This document shows positions 27,238-35,794 of a stretch of DNA of 64,000 nt, piece by piece (the stretch's first letter is position 1; each line of letters starts with the position of its first letter). The position numbers and the translations under genes are program-made. The stretch comes from Phormidium ambiguum IAM M-71 (GTDB lineage Bacteria > Cyanobacteriota > Cyanobacteriia > Cyanobacteriales > Aerosakkonemataceae): the NCBI RefSeq assembly GCF_001904725.1, contig NZ_MRCE01000033.1:1-64000 (forward strand). The letters run 5' to 3'. The notes beneath the pieces were generated by a model. It had not been told where the DNA came from and ran no database searches. It saw only the letters and a list, made by a program, of their open reading frames with translations.

Positions 27238-27453
27238 ATGGAAGCAATTCGTTTAAGAAAACTAATAAATTTTTTACAAGAGGAGTTAAAAATTCCCGCT
27301 AACTCCCTTTCCCTAGCTCTGCGCCACTCAGAACAATCTGCCACATCTTTACCCATGATACTTTGGCAATATGGTTTAGTCAGCCTAAATCAATTAGAAA
27401 AAATCTTTGATTGGTTAGAAACAGCTGCAACTCCTGCATCTTTGCATCAATAA
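27238..27453 (+). CDS. DUF2949 small protein
   Basis: A 71-residue protein matching the cyanobacterial DUF2949 family as I know it: RLRKLINFLQEEL, SLALRHSEQ, LPMILWQYGLVSLNQLEKIFDWLE. It is predicted to be mostly helical and cytosolic, with no known function. It begins with ATG after an AAAGAAA purine run. The 27039-27237 stretch upstream holds no gene. Confidence 0.8.
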   Translation: MEAIRLRKLINFLQEELKIPANSLSLALRHSEQSATSLPMILWQYGLVSLNQLEKIFDWLETAATPASLHQ

Positions 27454-27630
27454 ATTATTGATTGTTGATACTGCATTGATTACGCTTAATTATTGCACCT
27501 CTCCCCGTAGACAGGGAGGGGTGCAATTCTGTAAAAGTCAAAGTCAGATAAATTAAGTAAATTTTTAAATCTACCTTTAGGATGATGTATTAAACAATGA
27601 TATCCTATAAACAACAGAGTTAAATTTAAC

Positions 27631-27867
27631 ATGAAAAAAGTATTTTGGAAAATAGAAACTTGCCCTAAATGCAGTACTTTTGCAGTAAAAAGCTTAGATG
27701 AATTTTGGGGATGTTTGAATTGTGGCGATTTGTCCGAAGCAGCAATTAGCAATTTTTTAGCTGGAAAATGCGCCTTTTGTGGCAAACCAATTATTCCCCT
27801 GATGGATGCTTGCTTATGTTGTGGAAATCAGCCAAAATATTTAGATATAGCACTAAAAAATTATTAA
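27631..27867 (+). CDS. Small double zinc-ribbon-like protein
   Basis: A 78-residue protein with four CxxC pairs (Cys11/14, 28/31, 47/50, 61/64), enough to build two zinc ribbons. It starts at an ATG preceded by TTTAAC, and the codon use looks ordinary. I do not recognise a named family. Such proteins may act in nucleic-acid or protein binding, or metal storage. A minus-strand frame across the same DNA is less convincing because the cysteine spacing is so regular on the plus strand. Confidence 0.68.
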   Translation: MKKVFWKIETCPKCSTFAVKSLDEFWGCLNCGDLSEAAISNFLAGKCAFCGKPIIPLMDACLCCGNQPKYLDIALKNY

Positions 27868-27888
27868 TTTTAGTTGATTTTCAGCAAG

Positions 27889-27917
27889 ATCCCCGACTTT
27901 TTAGAGAAGTCGGGGAT
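27889..27917. terminator. ATCCCCGACTT inverted repeat
   Basis: ATCCCCGACTT (27889-27899) pairs perfectly with AAGTCGGGGAT (27907-27917). The same stem sequence recurs at 47435-47463. It lies between the zinc-ribbon and thioesterase genes and may end the former's transcript. Because this repeat underlies the first part of the open thioesterase frame, it argues for a later start there. Confidence 0.6.
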
Positions 27918-27939
27918 ATGTGTGGTTTACAAACAATTA

Positions 27940-28353
27940 ATGACTATGAAAAAATTCACCATACAACTTAGAGTCAGACATTATGAAATGGATGCTCTTG
28001 GTCATGTTAATAATGCAGTATATCAACATTATTTAGAACAAGCTGCGATCGAAAATTCCGAACATTTAGGTTTTACAGTCGCACGTTACCGAGAGTTCGG
28101 CGGTTTATTTGTAATGCGGCGAGTAGAAATTGATTATCTGCGACCTGCTGCTTCTGGGGATATTTTAGAAATCACTACTTGGGTAAAAGAAATGCGGGGA
28201 ACTCGCAGCAGAAGGCATTACGAAATCCGTCTTTTGGGGGAAGAAGATTTAGTTGTAAAAGCCGAAGCTTTATGGGTATGGGTGGATGTTGAAACTATGC
28301 GACCTCGACCTATTCCATCAGAAGTTTTAACAGCATTTTTGCAACTAAATTAA
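27940..28353 (+). CDS. Acyl-CoA thioesterase (hotdog/4HBT, YbgC-like)
   Basis: A hotdog-fold thioesterase of about 137 residues. The signature RVRHYEMDALGHVNNAVYQ contains the catalytic Asp18 of the 4HBT/YbgC type, followed by FEY-like helix residues and IDYLRPA. The frame is open from 27874, but the extra N-terminus translates an intergenic hairpin repeat, so the ATG at 27940 (or 27946) is preferred. It probably hydrolyses acyl- or aromatic-CoA esters in the cytosol; cyanobacterial relatives include DHNA-CoA thioesterase of phylloquinone synthesis, but the assignment to that step is not secure. Confidence 0.84.
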   Translation: MTMKKFTIQLRVRHYEMDALGHVNNAVYQHYLEQAAIENSEHLGFTVARYREFGGLFVMRRVEIDYLRPAASGDILEITTWVKEMRGTRSRRHYEIRLLGEEDLVVKAEALWVWVDVETMRPRPIPSEVLTAFLQLN

Positions 28354-28466
28354 CTTTTCCTTATTTACTCTAGTGCGATCGCATTTAAGGAAAGTAGCGA
28401 TAAAATTCCTTTCGGTGTAGTCCCCAGTAAAATATTATCGTTTCACTATCAGTAAATACTATGTAT

Positions 28467-28670
28467 TCACTCTTTCTCCAGTTCTGCTAATGCTTCATCT
28501 AAAGTAAACCCAGTTTCGCCTTTTACTTCATTCATAGCGCGGATCAATCCTTCATCTTCGATCGCTTCTAGAAGATGCTGATAATCACTAAAATCGATGA
28601 CAACTTTTTGGATAGTACCTTCAGTGTCAACGATCAATTCTTTCACAAATGGGTAATCTTCAGCTTTCAT
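28467..28670 (-). CDS. Antitoxin-like small acidic protein
   Basis: A 67-residue acidic protein whose second half, FSDYQHLLEAIEDEGLIRAMNE followed by FTLDEALAELE, resembles Phd/RelB-type antitoxins seen in cyanobacteria. A toxin gene would be expected just downstream (left on this strand). Instead the next bases hold only a short open frame with no start codon (about 28385-28480), so the gene may be an orphan or the relic of a pair. Confidence 0.65.
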   Translation of the reverse strand: MKAEDYPFVKELIVDTEGTIQKVVIDFSDYQHLLEAIEDEGLIRAMNEVKGETGFTLDEALAELEKE

Positions 28671-28785
28671 CAGAGTTTTGGGTTTGATAGTTATGTGATT
28701 AATTTAGCGCGATCGCCTAGCCTGTGATCTATTCACCGATCGAAAATCAGACAACTTGCCAATTTCCTCTTTGAGTTCTTGCAGC

Positions 28786-29802
28786 CTAATTCTGAAAATC
28801 ATTCCAACTCTTACCATCCAACAACTTAGCTAATTCCTGAGAATTTTGGCAATTTAGCGCAATATTCCAAAAGTATTTCTTTGAACCAAACATTCCACCA
28901 GGACTTGTCTTTTCAAAACAAGTAGATTCACCATTATCCAACAAAAACACCTGCAATGGTAGAGTTTTATTTTCATTTATCCTAAACTCAAAATGGCGAA
29001 TAGCTTCCTTTGCTTCCTCAATTAAAAGTTGTTCCGGTTCCCCGCTATTATTCCACTTCACATTCCCTTCCCCTAGTTCTGGTTGAATAGAAACAACCGC
29101 TCTCACTTCAAATATTTTCTTAACTTTCTTATTTGCGTAAGGAGCCAAATATTTAGCACGTCTATGGCTGTATGAACTCCCTGTATCTGGACATATATAG
29201 ACGTTTGCTTCTAACTCATGAAATAAACCTGCACAGTTAACAATATCCAGCAAATGCTTCCACCTTGGCAAAACGTTCTTTGTATCCAAGTAAATTTCAA
29301 ACTCATCAATTATTTTTTTAAAAGATTCTGAAGAACGCACGCTTTTTAATTGTTTGAGTAACTCTTCAAATGAAATCGGTTTTAAAATAACTCTATCTTC
29401 TTCCCATGCTCTTTTAATTTCCTCTGCAAACTCCGTTTCTGGTTCATCAGTTTCAAAATTAGATAGCAGAAATAGAATTTTATCTTGAGTTTCTTGTTGA
29501 AATCCCTTTATGTGCTCATAAGTTTGCTTTTCATAAAACCAGTTACTCAGCTTAGTCTCAAAGAAAATAGTAAACGACCTTTGAGTTATTGCTAAATCGG
29601 GAATGCTTTTTCTTTGTTTTGTCTGTTGTAAAAAATTCACCCCTACCGTTAAATTAGTCCCTGATGGCAATAAAGCTCCTAATACTTCTTCAAAACTTTT
29701 GGGATTTTCTTCATAAAGCATTTTAAAAATTAGTCCGCAATAATTAGTAAGTGAATTTTCGCCACTGCGATAATCAGTAAACAAAGATATCGGTCTACTC
29801 AT
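28786..29802 (-). CDS. PD-(D/E)XK nuclease-like protein
   Basis: A 338-residue protein with a probable restriction-endonuclease-like core near the N-terminus: Pro68-Asp69 in KSIPDLAI and Glu82-x-Lys84 in FFETKLSNW, the classic PD-(x12)-ExK arrangement. Downstream helices (EHIKGFQQE) fit the fold. The C-terminal half (about 190-335), with a KYFWNIALNC strand, is unassigned. It starts with ATG and sits in a small accessory cluster with an antitoxin-like gene, DUF29 and HicBA. It could be a defence nuclease or a DUF-type household protein; activity is inferred from motif only. Confidence 0.68.
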   Translation of the reverse strand: MSRPISLFTDYRSGENSLTNYCGLIFKMLYEENPKSFEEVLGALLPSGTNLTVGVNFLQQTKQRKSIPDLAITQRSFTIFFETKLSNWFYEKQTYEHIKGFQQETQDKILFLLSNFETDEPETEFAEEIKRAWEEDRVILKPISFEELLKQLKSVRSSESFKKIIDEFEIYLDTKNVLPRWKHLLDIVNCAGLFHELEANVYICPDTGSSYSHRRAKYLAPYANKKVKKIFEVRAVVSIQPELGEGNVKWNNSGEPEQLLIEEAKEAIRHFEFRINENKTLPLQVFLLDNGESTCFEKTSPGGMFGSKKYFWNIALNCQNSQELAKLLDGKSWNDFQN

Positions 29803-29941
29803 TGATTTGTTCCTTATCCTATAACTAAAATTTACCTTGGTTAATTAGCTGCGCCAATTTGCTGAATAAATTCATAAATATCAGCGAGATATTTTTCTTC
29901 TCTTCCTGCTAGTTGAATTTTTGTGATTATCTCCGTTTAAT

Positions 29942-30391
29942 TTAGAAAAAACTAACTTGCAAAGTTTCTTCTAAAGTAAAAGGCGATTCTTTCGGAAAAA
30001 AGTTTAACTTAATTCCTGTTTCATCCGCTGCTTTCAGACGAGCTTTTTGATAACAATCATCAAACACTTCCGAAATTAGAGGTTTTAAGCTGGGACTATC
30101 TTCTAGTAATCCCTCAATACAAATCCTCTGTTCGCTGATAGTACTACGCCAACTTTCACTACGTTTTTCTGGTTGATATTGCCATTTTAGCAAGTGCATT
30201 AAAAGCACAATTAAACGACTTTTCAATTCTCGCTTTTCACTTCTCCCCATACTTTCAATTTCTTCTATTAAATTAGTCAAATCTACTTCATCAAATTTGC
30301 CTTCTTTTAACTGTTGAGCAGTAGTTTCTATCCACAGATAAAAGTCTTGTTCGTAGAGACTATTGGGAGTTGCGATCGCTTTCTGAAGCAT
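29942..30391 (-). CDS. DUF29 family protein
   Basis: A 149-residue protein typical of DUF29, widespread and multicopy in cyanobacteria. Recognisable segments are YEQDFYLWIETTAQQLKEG, LIEEIESMGRSEKREL, and HLLKWQYQPEKRSESWRSTI. It is helical and cytosolic. The function is unknown. DUF29 genes are often found near toxin-antitoxin genes, as here beside HicBA. Confidence 0.9.
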   Translation of the reverse strand: MLQKAIATPNSLYEQDFYLWIETTAQQLKEGKFDEVDLTNLIEEIESMGRSEKRELKSRLIVLLMHLLKWQYQPEKRSESWRSTISEQRICIEGLLEDSPSLKPLISEVFDDCYQKARLKAADETGIKLNFFPKESPFTLEETLQVSFF

Positions 30392-30438
30392 ACTTAAATC
30401 TCCTTACTCATAAAAATTTTTATCAAGCAGTTTCCTAA

Positions 30439-30657
30439 TTATCGCAATAAATTAAACTCCTCCTCAGTAATCCCTATTTGTTTGAGAATTTCATAAAATA
30501 ACCAACTACCAATTTCAGCATTACCATGAATAGGTATTGTAGTTACTCTTCCATCTGGATGCTTCCAACGGGCGTGACTACCTTTCTGGCGTACTTTTTC
30601 AAACCCCAGTTTCCGGGCAACTTTTTCCAACTCACTCGCTTTAGCTGGCATTGGCAA
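30439..30657 (-). CDS. hicA: HicA-type mRNA interferase toxin
   Basis: A 72-residue double-stranded-RNA-binding-fold toxin of the HicA family. It shows LEKVARKLGFEKVRQKGSH, with the catalytic His28 in GSHARW, then TTIPIHGNAEIG and LKQIGITEEEF. HicA cleaves mRNA when freed from HicB. It overlaps the 3' end of the upstream hicB by 17 bases. Start may be Met1 or Met3. Confidence 0.92.
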   Translation of the reverse strand: MPMPAKASELEKVARKLGFEKVRQKGSHARWKHPDGRVTTIPIHGNAEIGSWLFYEILKQIGITEEEFNLLR

Positions 30658-30862
30658 CCACCAACTTAACGTCTTCAGGCATCATAAGTCCTTGTTCTTG
30701 GTATTCTTCTTGAATCATCTCGAACACATAGACAAGTTCAGAACGCGCTTCATCTGGCGTTTGTCCCCAAGCATGGCAACCAGGAATTGCTGGGATATAT
30801 GCCACAAAAGTGCCATTGTCATCGGGACGAATAACAATAGTGTAGTTTTGCAGAGACTTCAT
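30641..30862 (-). CDS. hicB: HicB-type antitoxin
   Basis: A 73-residue HicB antitoxin with the partial RNase-H-like fold (IRPDDNGTFVAYIPAIPGCHAWGQTPDEA). It lacks a long C-terminal DNA-binding domain, so it is the short form. It lies upstream of and overlaps hicA, the reverse of the hicA-first order of the E. coli locus. It should neutralise HicA and may autoregulate the pair. Confidence 0.92.
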   Translation of the reverse strand: MKSLQNYTIVIRPDDNGTFVAYIPAIPGCHAWGQTPDEARSELVYVFEMIQEEYQEQGLMMPEDVKLVVANAS

Positions 30863-30947
30863 ATCAGTAACTTTTTAAATACTTTCACCATTTTGTACCT
30901 CATTTTAACTTGCTTTGCTCTGTTTGCCGCAAGTTAGTCATGCAGAA

Positions 30948-30971
30948 TAAGGTGGGCAAAAGCCCACCTTA
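30948..30971 (-). terminator. Perfect 10-bp terminator stem after acnB
   Basis: TAAGGTGGGC (30948-30957) pairs exactly with GCCCACCTTA (30962-30971) around an AAAA loop. It lies seven bases past the acnB stop codon on the minus strand and is followed there by TTCTGC, so the T-run is weak. It probably ends acnB transcription before the hicBA promoter region. Confidence 0.65.
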
Positions 30972-30977
30972 CTTTAA

Positions 30978-33590
30978 CTATTTACCAGCCTTCACAGGCA
31001 TCCCCAAAATATCTTCAATTCGGGGCATATCTTCTAACGCAATTACCCGTCCTTCATCCGCAAAACCAGCAATTTGATCGAAGTTCAAATAGCGATACAA
31101 ATCACTAGCAAAAGGATTAATTTTCTTCGCCACAAGTTCTAGATATTCCTGCACAGTTGGGATTCTTCCTAACAGCGCACAAACAGCAGCTAACTCAGCG
31201 GAACCAAGGTAAACTCGCGCATCTTTACCCATGCGATTATTGAAATTTCGGGTAGAAGTTGAAAACACAGTTGTTGCATCAGCAACTCGCGCTTGATTAC
31301 CCATACATAAACTGCAACCAGGCATTTCTGTACGCGCACCAGCAGCACCAAAAATTCCGTAATATCCCTCTTCTTGCAGTTGCTTTTCATCCATTCTAGT
31401 TGGCGGACAAATCCACAACCGAGTTTTTACCGCACCTTCCCCTTCCAAAACTTTCGCAGTGGCGCGATAATGACCGATATTCGTCATACAAGAACCGACG
31501 AATACTTCTTGCACTGGATCGTTAGCAACTTCCGACAATAACTTAACATTATCTGGATCATTTGGAGCCGCGACAATTGGTTCTTTGATTTCATTTAAAT
31601 CAATTTCAATTATTTCCGCATACTCCGCATCAGCATCAGCTTCCATTAACACCGGATTTGCTAACCATTCCTCCATTTTTGCCACCCGACGCATGATAGT
31701 TCGGGCATCTTGATAACCCCTTGCTACCATGTTTTTCAATAGCGCAATGTTAGAACGGAGATATTCGGAAACTGTCTCGATACTCAGTTTAATTGTGCAA
31801 CCAGCACAAGAACGTTCGGCGCTTGCATCGGTTAATTCAAAAGCTTGCTCAACTTTTAGATCGGGCAAACCTTCGATTTCCATAATGCGCCCGGAAAAGA
31901 CGTTTTTCTTGTTCTGTTTGGCGACAGTTAGCAACCCTTTTTGAATTGCGATATAAGGAATTGCATTCACAATATCTCGCAGCGTAATTCCTGGTTGCAA
32001 TTCACCTTTGAAACGCACTAAAACTGATTCTGGCATATCCAAAGGCATGACACCCAAAGCAGCAGCAAAAGCTACTAAACCTGAACCTGCGGGGAAAGAA
32101 ATTCCTAACGGAAAACGAGTGTGAGAATCACCGCCTGTTCCCACAGTATCGGGTAGCAACATTCGGTTTAACCAAGAGTGAATAATCCCATCTCCCGGAC
32201 GTAAAGAAACACCGCCCCGTTGTGCCATAAAATCGGGTAATTCTTTGTGAGTTTTTACGTCAACTGGTTTAGGATATGCGGCAGTATGACAGAAACTTTG
32301 CATTACTAAATCGGCGCTAAATCCTAAACAAGCGAGTTCTTTTAACTCATCTCTAGTCATCGGGCCTGTGGTATCTTGAGAACCAACAGTTGTCATAATT
32401 GGTGTGCAAGAAGTTCCCGGACGAACACCTGGTAAACCGCAAGCTTTACCGACCATTTTTTGGGCTAAAGTAAAGCCTTTGCCTGTATCTTTTGGAGGTT
32501 GAGGACGAACAAATAATGTGCTGGGTTCTAATCCCAAAGCTTCACGAGTTTTGTCTGTTAAACTGCGTCCAATTAAGAGGGGAATTCTCCCACCTGCACG
32601 TACTTCATCGAGGATAGTTTCGGGTTTTAAAGTAAAGGTGGAAATTACTTCTCCTGCTTCGTTGGTAATCTCACCTTTGTAAGGATAAATGGTGATTACC
32701 ATGCCTGTTTCTAGCTTGGTAACATCGCATTCAATGGGTAATGCACCTGCATCTTCAGCTGTGTTAAAAAAGATGGGAGCGATCGCACTTCCTAAAATAT
32801 ATCCCCCCGCCCGTTTGTTCGGCACAAAAGGAATATCATTACCGATATGCCACAACACCGAATTAATCGCAGATTTCCGCGAAGATCCAGTACCCACAAC
32901 ATCCCCAACATAAGCAACAGGATGTCCTTTTTCCTTCAATTTAGCAATAGTTTCTAAACCCCCCGGCATCCGACTTTCTAACATTGCTAAAGCGTGCAAA
33001 GGAATGTCCGGGCGCGTGGTAGCATGAGGAGCAGGAGATAAATCATCAGTGTTAGTTTCCCCTGGAACTTTAAACACCGTCACGGTAATTTTTTCCGGCA
33101 ATTTCGGGCGACTAGTAAACCATTCTGCATTTGCCCAAGAGTCAACCACTTGTTTAGCATAAGGGTTAACATCTGCCAGTTCAATTACATCATTGAAAGC
33201 ATCAAAAACTAACAAGGTTTTGCTTAAAGCTGAGGCTGCATGAGAAGCGATCGCAGGATTTTTTGATTTCAACAAATCAATCAAAGATTGCACATTGTAA
33301 CCACCTACCATCGTCCCTAACAAATATACCGCCCACTCAGGCGCAATCAAAGGACTAGTAATTTCCCCTTTGGCAATAGCGGTGAGAAATCCAGCTTTTA
33401 CGTAAGCAGCAGGATCTACTCCCGGAGGAACGCGATCGCGCAATAATTCTACTAAGTACTCCTCCTCCCCAGCAGGCGGATTTTTCAGTAACTCGCAAAG
33501 TTCCGAAGTTTCTTGCGCCGAAAGCGGTAGTGGCGGAATTCCCAATTTCGCCCGTTCTTCTACCTGCTGACGATAACCTGACAACATCAA
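30978..33590 (-). CDS. acnB: Aconitate hydratase B
   Basis: An 870-residue aconitase of the AcnB class (bifunctional aconitate hydratase/2-methylisocitrate dehydratase), full length against the 865-residue E. coli enzyme. It has the N-terminal HEAT-like domain (1-155), the swivel domain (about 165-370) and the catalytic domains. The three cysteines for the [4Fe-4S] cluster are Cys701 (VGSCMTN), Cys759 and Cys762 (GCSLCMG), with the same spacing pattern as E. coli 710/769/772. It interconverts citrate and isocitrate in the cytosol. It stands alone, without other TCA genes beside it. Confidence 0.96.
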   Translation of the reverse strand: MMLSGYRQQVEERAKLGIPPLPLSAQETSELCELLKNPPAGEEEYLVELLRDRVPPGVDPAAYVKAGFLTAIAKGEITSPLIAPEWAVYLLGTMVGGYNVQSLIDLLKSKNPAIASHAASALSKTLLVFDAFNDVIELADVNPYAKQVVDSWANAEWFTSRPKLPEKITVTVFKVPGETNTDDLSPAPHATTRPDIPLHALAMLESRMPGGLETIAKLKEKGHPVAYVGDVVGTGSSRKSAINSVLWHIGNDIPFVPNKRAGGYILGSAIAPIFFNTAEDAGALPIECDVTKLETGMVITIYPYKGEITNEAGEVISTFTLKPETILDEVRAGGRIPLLIGRSLTDKTREALGLEPSTLFVRPQPPKDTGKGFTLAQKMVGKACGLPGVRPGTSCTPIMTTVGSQDTTGPMTRDELKELACLGFSADLVMQSFCHTAAYPKPVDVKTHKELPDFMAQRGGVSLRPGDGIIHSWLNRMLLPDTVGTGGDSHTRFPLGISFPAGSGLVAFAAALGVMPLDMPESVLVRFKGELQPGITLRDIVNAIPYIAIQKGLLTVAKQNKKNVFSGRIMEIEGLPDLKVEQAFELTDASAERSCAGCTIKLSIETVSEYLRSNIALLKNMVARGYQDARTIMRRVAKMEEWLANPVLMEADADAEYAEIIEIDLNEIKEPIVAAPNDPDNVKLLSEVANDPVQEVFVGSCMTNIGHYRATAKVLEGEGAVKTRLWICPPTRMDEKQLQEEGYYGIFGAAGARTEMPGCSLCMGNQARVADATTVFSTSTRNFNNRMGKDARVYLGSAELAAVCALLGRIPTVQEYLELVAKKINPFASDLYRYLNFDQIAGFADEGRVIALEDMPRIEDILGMPVKAGK

Positions 33591-33804
33591 CTATTCTCCT
33601 AATCTATCTCTCAGTTATATTAGTTACTTTATCGCTATTTAGGAAAAAGTATGTTATGGGATAACGATTTTGTGGGTATTAAATGATTAATTAAAGGATC
33701 TTAGTCCAAATAATTTAATTAATTAAGTTTTTATGTTTTAAGTTTTAATAAACAGGGAAAATTTGGTATATTCTGTTTAAAGATAGTAGGAAAAAATAGA
33801 ATAA

Positions 33805-35226
33805 ATGACCAAAATAAGATGGTCTAGTGACAAAAGAAAATATAAATCGATCGGAACTTTTGTAATTGCTTTGTTAACAGCGATCGCAATTTCCCTTTTA
33901 CCTCCCCTGGTAAATGTAGTAGTTGGTAGTTCCCCTACTTCTTTTGCACAAGTACGCATCGATCCAACCACCGTAATGGGAAAAGAGACTTTTTTCCACG
34001 TGGGAAAATCCACTCAAGGACGTTGGTGGTTTATCGATCCTGATGGCAAACCATTTTTTTATAAAGGTGTCACTTCCGTCAATCCTGAATATCCCTTAAT
34101 TTATTCTCTATTTGTCAATGAAAAATACAGTAAAGATCGATCGGCATTTCGAGAAACCGCCTTACAACGACTGCAAAATTGGAATTTTAATGCGCTTGGA
34201 GGGTGGACAGCCCCACTATTTTGGGACAAAGGAATGCCATACACGGTAATACTTGATTTTGCCAAAGTTACGCCGCCAATCAAGAATGAATATATATATC
34301 TTCCCGACGTTTTCGATCCAGAATGGTTAAAACAAATTGATGTTAAAGCAAAAAATATAGCCGCACCAATAGCAAAAAGTAAGCAGTTAGTGGGATATTT
34401 CACTGACAATGAATTAATCTGGGCGCAAGCACAAACACCAGATAGAAAGGTAGATCCCAGTTTGTTGCTTACCTCAGAAGCTAGATTATCATTACTGCAA
34501 ATATTTTTGAGCCTTGAAGAAAAGCAACCAGGATATAAAGCTGCGTGGGATTTTGTTTTAAAAAGACACGGCAACAGTTTAGAACAACTAGCTAAAGATT
34601 GGCAATTAGAAATTACTTCTCAAGAAACAATCAAACAGTGGACTAATGAGAAAAAGGCGATCGTTTCCAAAAGCTATTTAGCAGATGAAGGAGCTTTCTC
34701 AGAAGAAATTGCCCGTCGCTATTTTCAAGAAACATCAGCAGCAATTCACCGTTACGATCCCAATCATTTAATTTTAGGATGTCGATTTGGTGAGCCTCCG
34801 GGTCAAGCTATTTTTGCGGCAATTAAACATCCTTGGGTTGATGTAGTTTCAGCTAACAATTATCGCTTTGCTATGTACGATCGCATAGACATTTACTATC
34901 AAGGTACGCAATTACCAATTTTGAATGGTGAATTTAGTTGGGGACATAAAGTTTTTTCCGATCGTCCTTTACCAAATGAACCAGAAGGCGGAATTACTCT
35001 CACAGAACGCATGATTCGCAATGGTGAAGAATCTCTGAAAAAAGCCATAACTCATCCTGCTCTTGTCGGTTATACTTGGTATCGTTGGGTAGATTTGCCG
35101 GGAAATACACCGCCGATTAGTCTTGGTCTTTTAAACCTTAACGATGAACCAAATAAACTACATACTGATTTGTTGAAAAAAATAAATGCTCAAGCTGAGG
35201 CGATCGCGCTCAAAAATAATAATTAG
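33805..35226 (+). CDS. Exported glycoside hydrolase, clan GH-A TIM-barrel type
   Basis: A 473-residue extracytoplasmic protein. A hydrophobic segment at about 17-40, followed by TSFAQV, suggests a signal peptide or anchor. The body resembles beta-galactosidase/agarase-like TIM barrels: WWFIDPDGKPFFYKGVTSV at the start, Asn202-Glu203 in FTDNELIW as the likely acid/base, and Glu376 in LNGEFSWG as the likely nucleophile. RWVDLPGN near the end fits the substrate-binding face. The polysaccharide attacked is unknown. It is monocistronic, with an ATG start and a repeat element directly after the stop. Confidence 0.75.
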   Translation: MTKIRWSSDKRKYKSIGTFVIALLTAIAISLLPPLVNVVVGSSPTSFAQVRIDPTTVMGKETFFHVGKSTQGRWWFIDPDGKPFFYKGVTSVNPEYPLIYSLFVNEKYSKDRSAFRETALQRLQNWNFNALGGWTAPLFWDKGMPYTVILDFAKVTPPIKNEYIYLPDVFDPEWLKQIDVKAKNIAAPIAKSKQLVGYFTDNELIWAQAQTPDRKVDPSLLLTSEARLSLLQIFLSLEEKQPGYKAAWDFVLKRHGNSLEQLAKDWQLEITSQETIKQWTNEKKAIVSKSYLADEGAFSEEIARRYFQETSAAIHRYDPNHLILGCRFGEPPGQAIFAAIKHPWVDVVSANNYRFAMYDRIDIYYQGTQLPILNGEFSWGHKVFSDRPLPNEPEGGITLTERMIRNGEESLKKAITHPALVGYTWYRWVDLPGNTPPISLGLLNLNDEPNKLHTDLLKKINAQAEAIALKNNN

Positions 35227-35228
35227 TT

Positions 35229-35393
35229 GTAGGGTGCGTCAGACATTTAAGTGTATTGTTTCAGCAGTAAATACAAAACCTCATTTTCCTGAAAATGTTG
35301 GCAATGAATAATTTCATACTTGGAGAATTGTAGGGTGCGTTAGAGCCAAAATTTAATGGAGAAACCATTTAGTTAAGTGTCTGACGCACCTAC
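35229..35393. repeat. MITE-like element with GTAGGGTGCGTCAGACA ends
   Basis: GTAGGGTGCGTCAGACATTTAA (from 35229) is repeated in inverted form at 35373-35393 (TTAAGTGTCTGACGCACC-TAC), and a further direct copy GTAGGGTGCGTTAG lies inside at 35330. The unit of about 165 bases has no coding capacity. Termini of this GTAGGGTGCGT type are a familiar cyanobacterial dispersed repeat. It sits directly 3' of the glycoside hydrolase gene. Confidence 0.7.
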
Positions 35394-35794
35394 TATACAA
35401 CTCCCTTACGCTGCCCGATCGCCCTACCAAAAATCAACTAACTAATGCCAACAGATACCCTTCCTCAGAAACTTTAAAACAAATAATCGATTAATTAAGT
35501 AATAATGCTTAAATAATCTCAATATGTTAACCCAATAAAACACACTTTTGTCGAGAGTTACACTAAAATTAGTAATGTCAACCACTATTAAAATCAAAAG
35601 CGGCAAGAAACTGGAAAGCAAATCAGTTAGCTTAACCCAGATTCGCAAGCCCTAACTAAAAAACCCGTTTTCCCGGCGGAGTTTTGTAGGTAGCAAATAA
35701 AAACCCCTTTCCTCGCTGCGATCGCTTCTGGCTAGAACAAGCAAGAAGCAACAGCAATAATCTTAACCAAGGCAAAAAAGCAGCCTGAGTGAAC
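35394..35794. other. Non-coding interval before the GNAT gene
   Basis: Beyond the repeat element these 400 bases carry no gene I can support. A 68-codon minus-strand frame (35442-35648) is AT-driven and lacks a ribosome-binding site. AAACCCGTTTTCCCGGCGG near 35658-35680 is a possible weak hairpin. Confidence 0.4.

Noticed and set aside
27486-27785. 99-codon minus-strand frame opposite the zinc-ribbon gene
   Set aside because: The plus-strand frame has four regular CxxC pairs and a sensible start; the minus frame has no recognisable motif.
29840-29940. Short minus-strand frame IITKIQLAGREEKYLADIYEFIQQIGAAN after DUF29
   Set aside because: Protein-like, but about 31 codons without ATG, GTG or TTG; could be a gene remnant, too weak to call.
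35442-35648. 68-codon minus-strand frame
   Set aside because: AT-rich hydrophobic translation without a ribosome-binding site; lies in an interval with repeat DNA.
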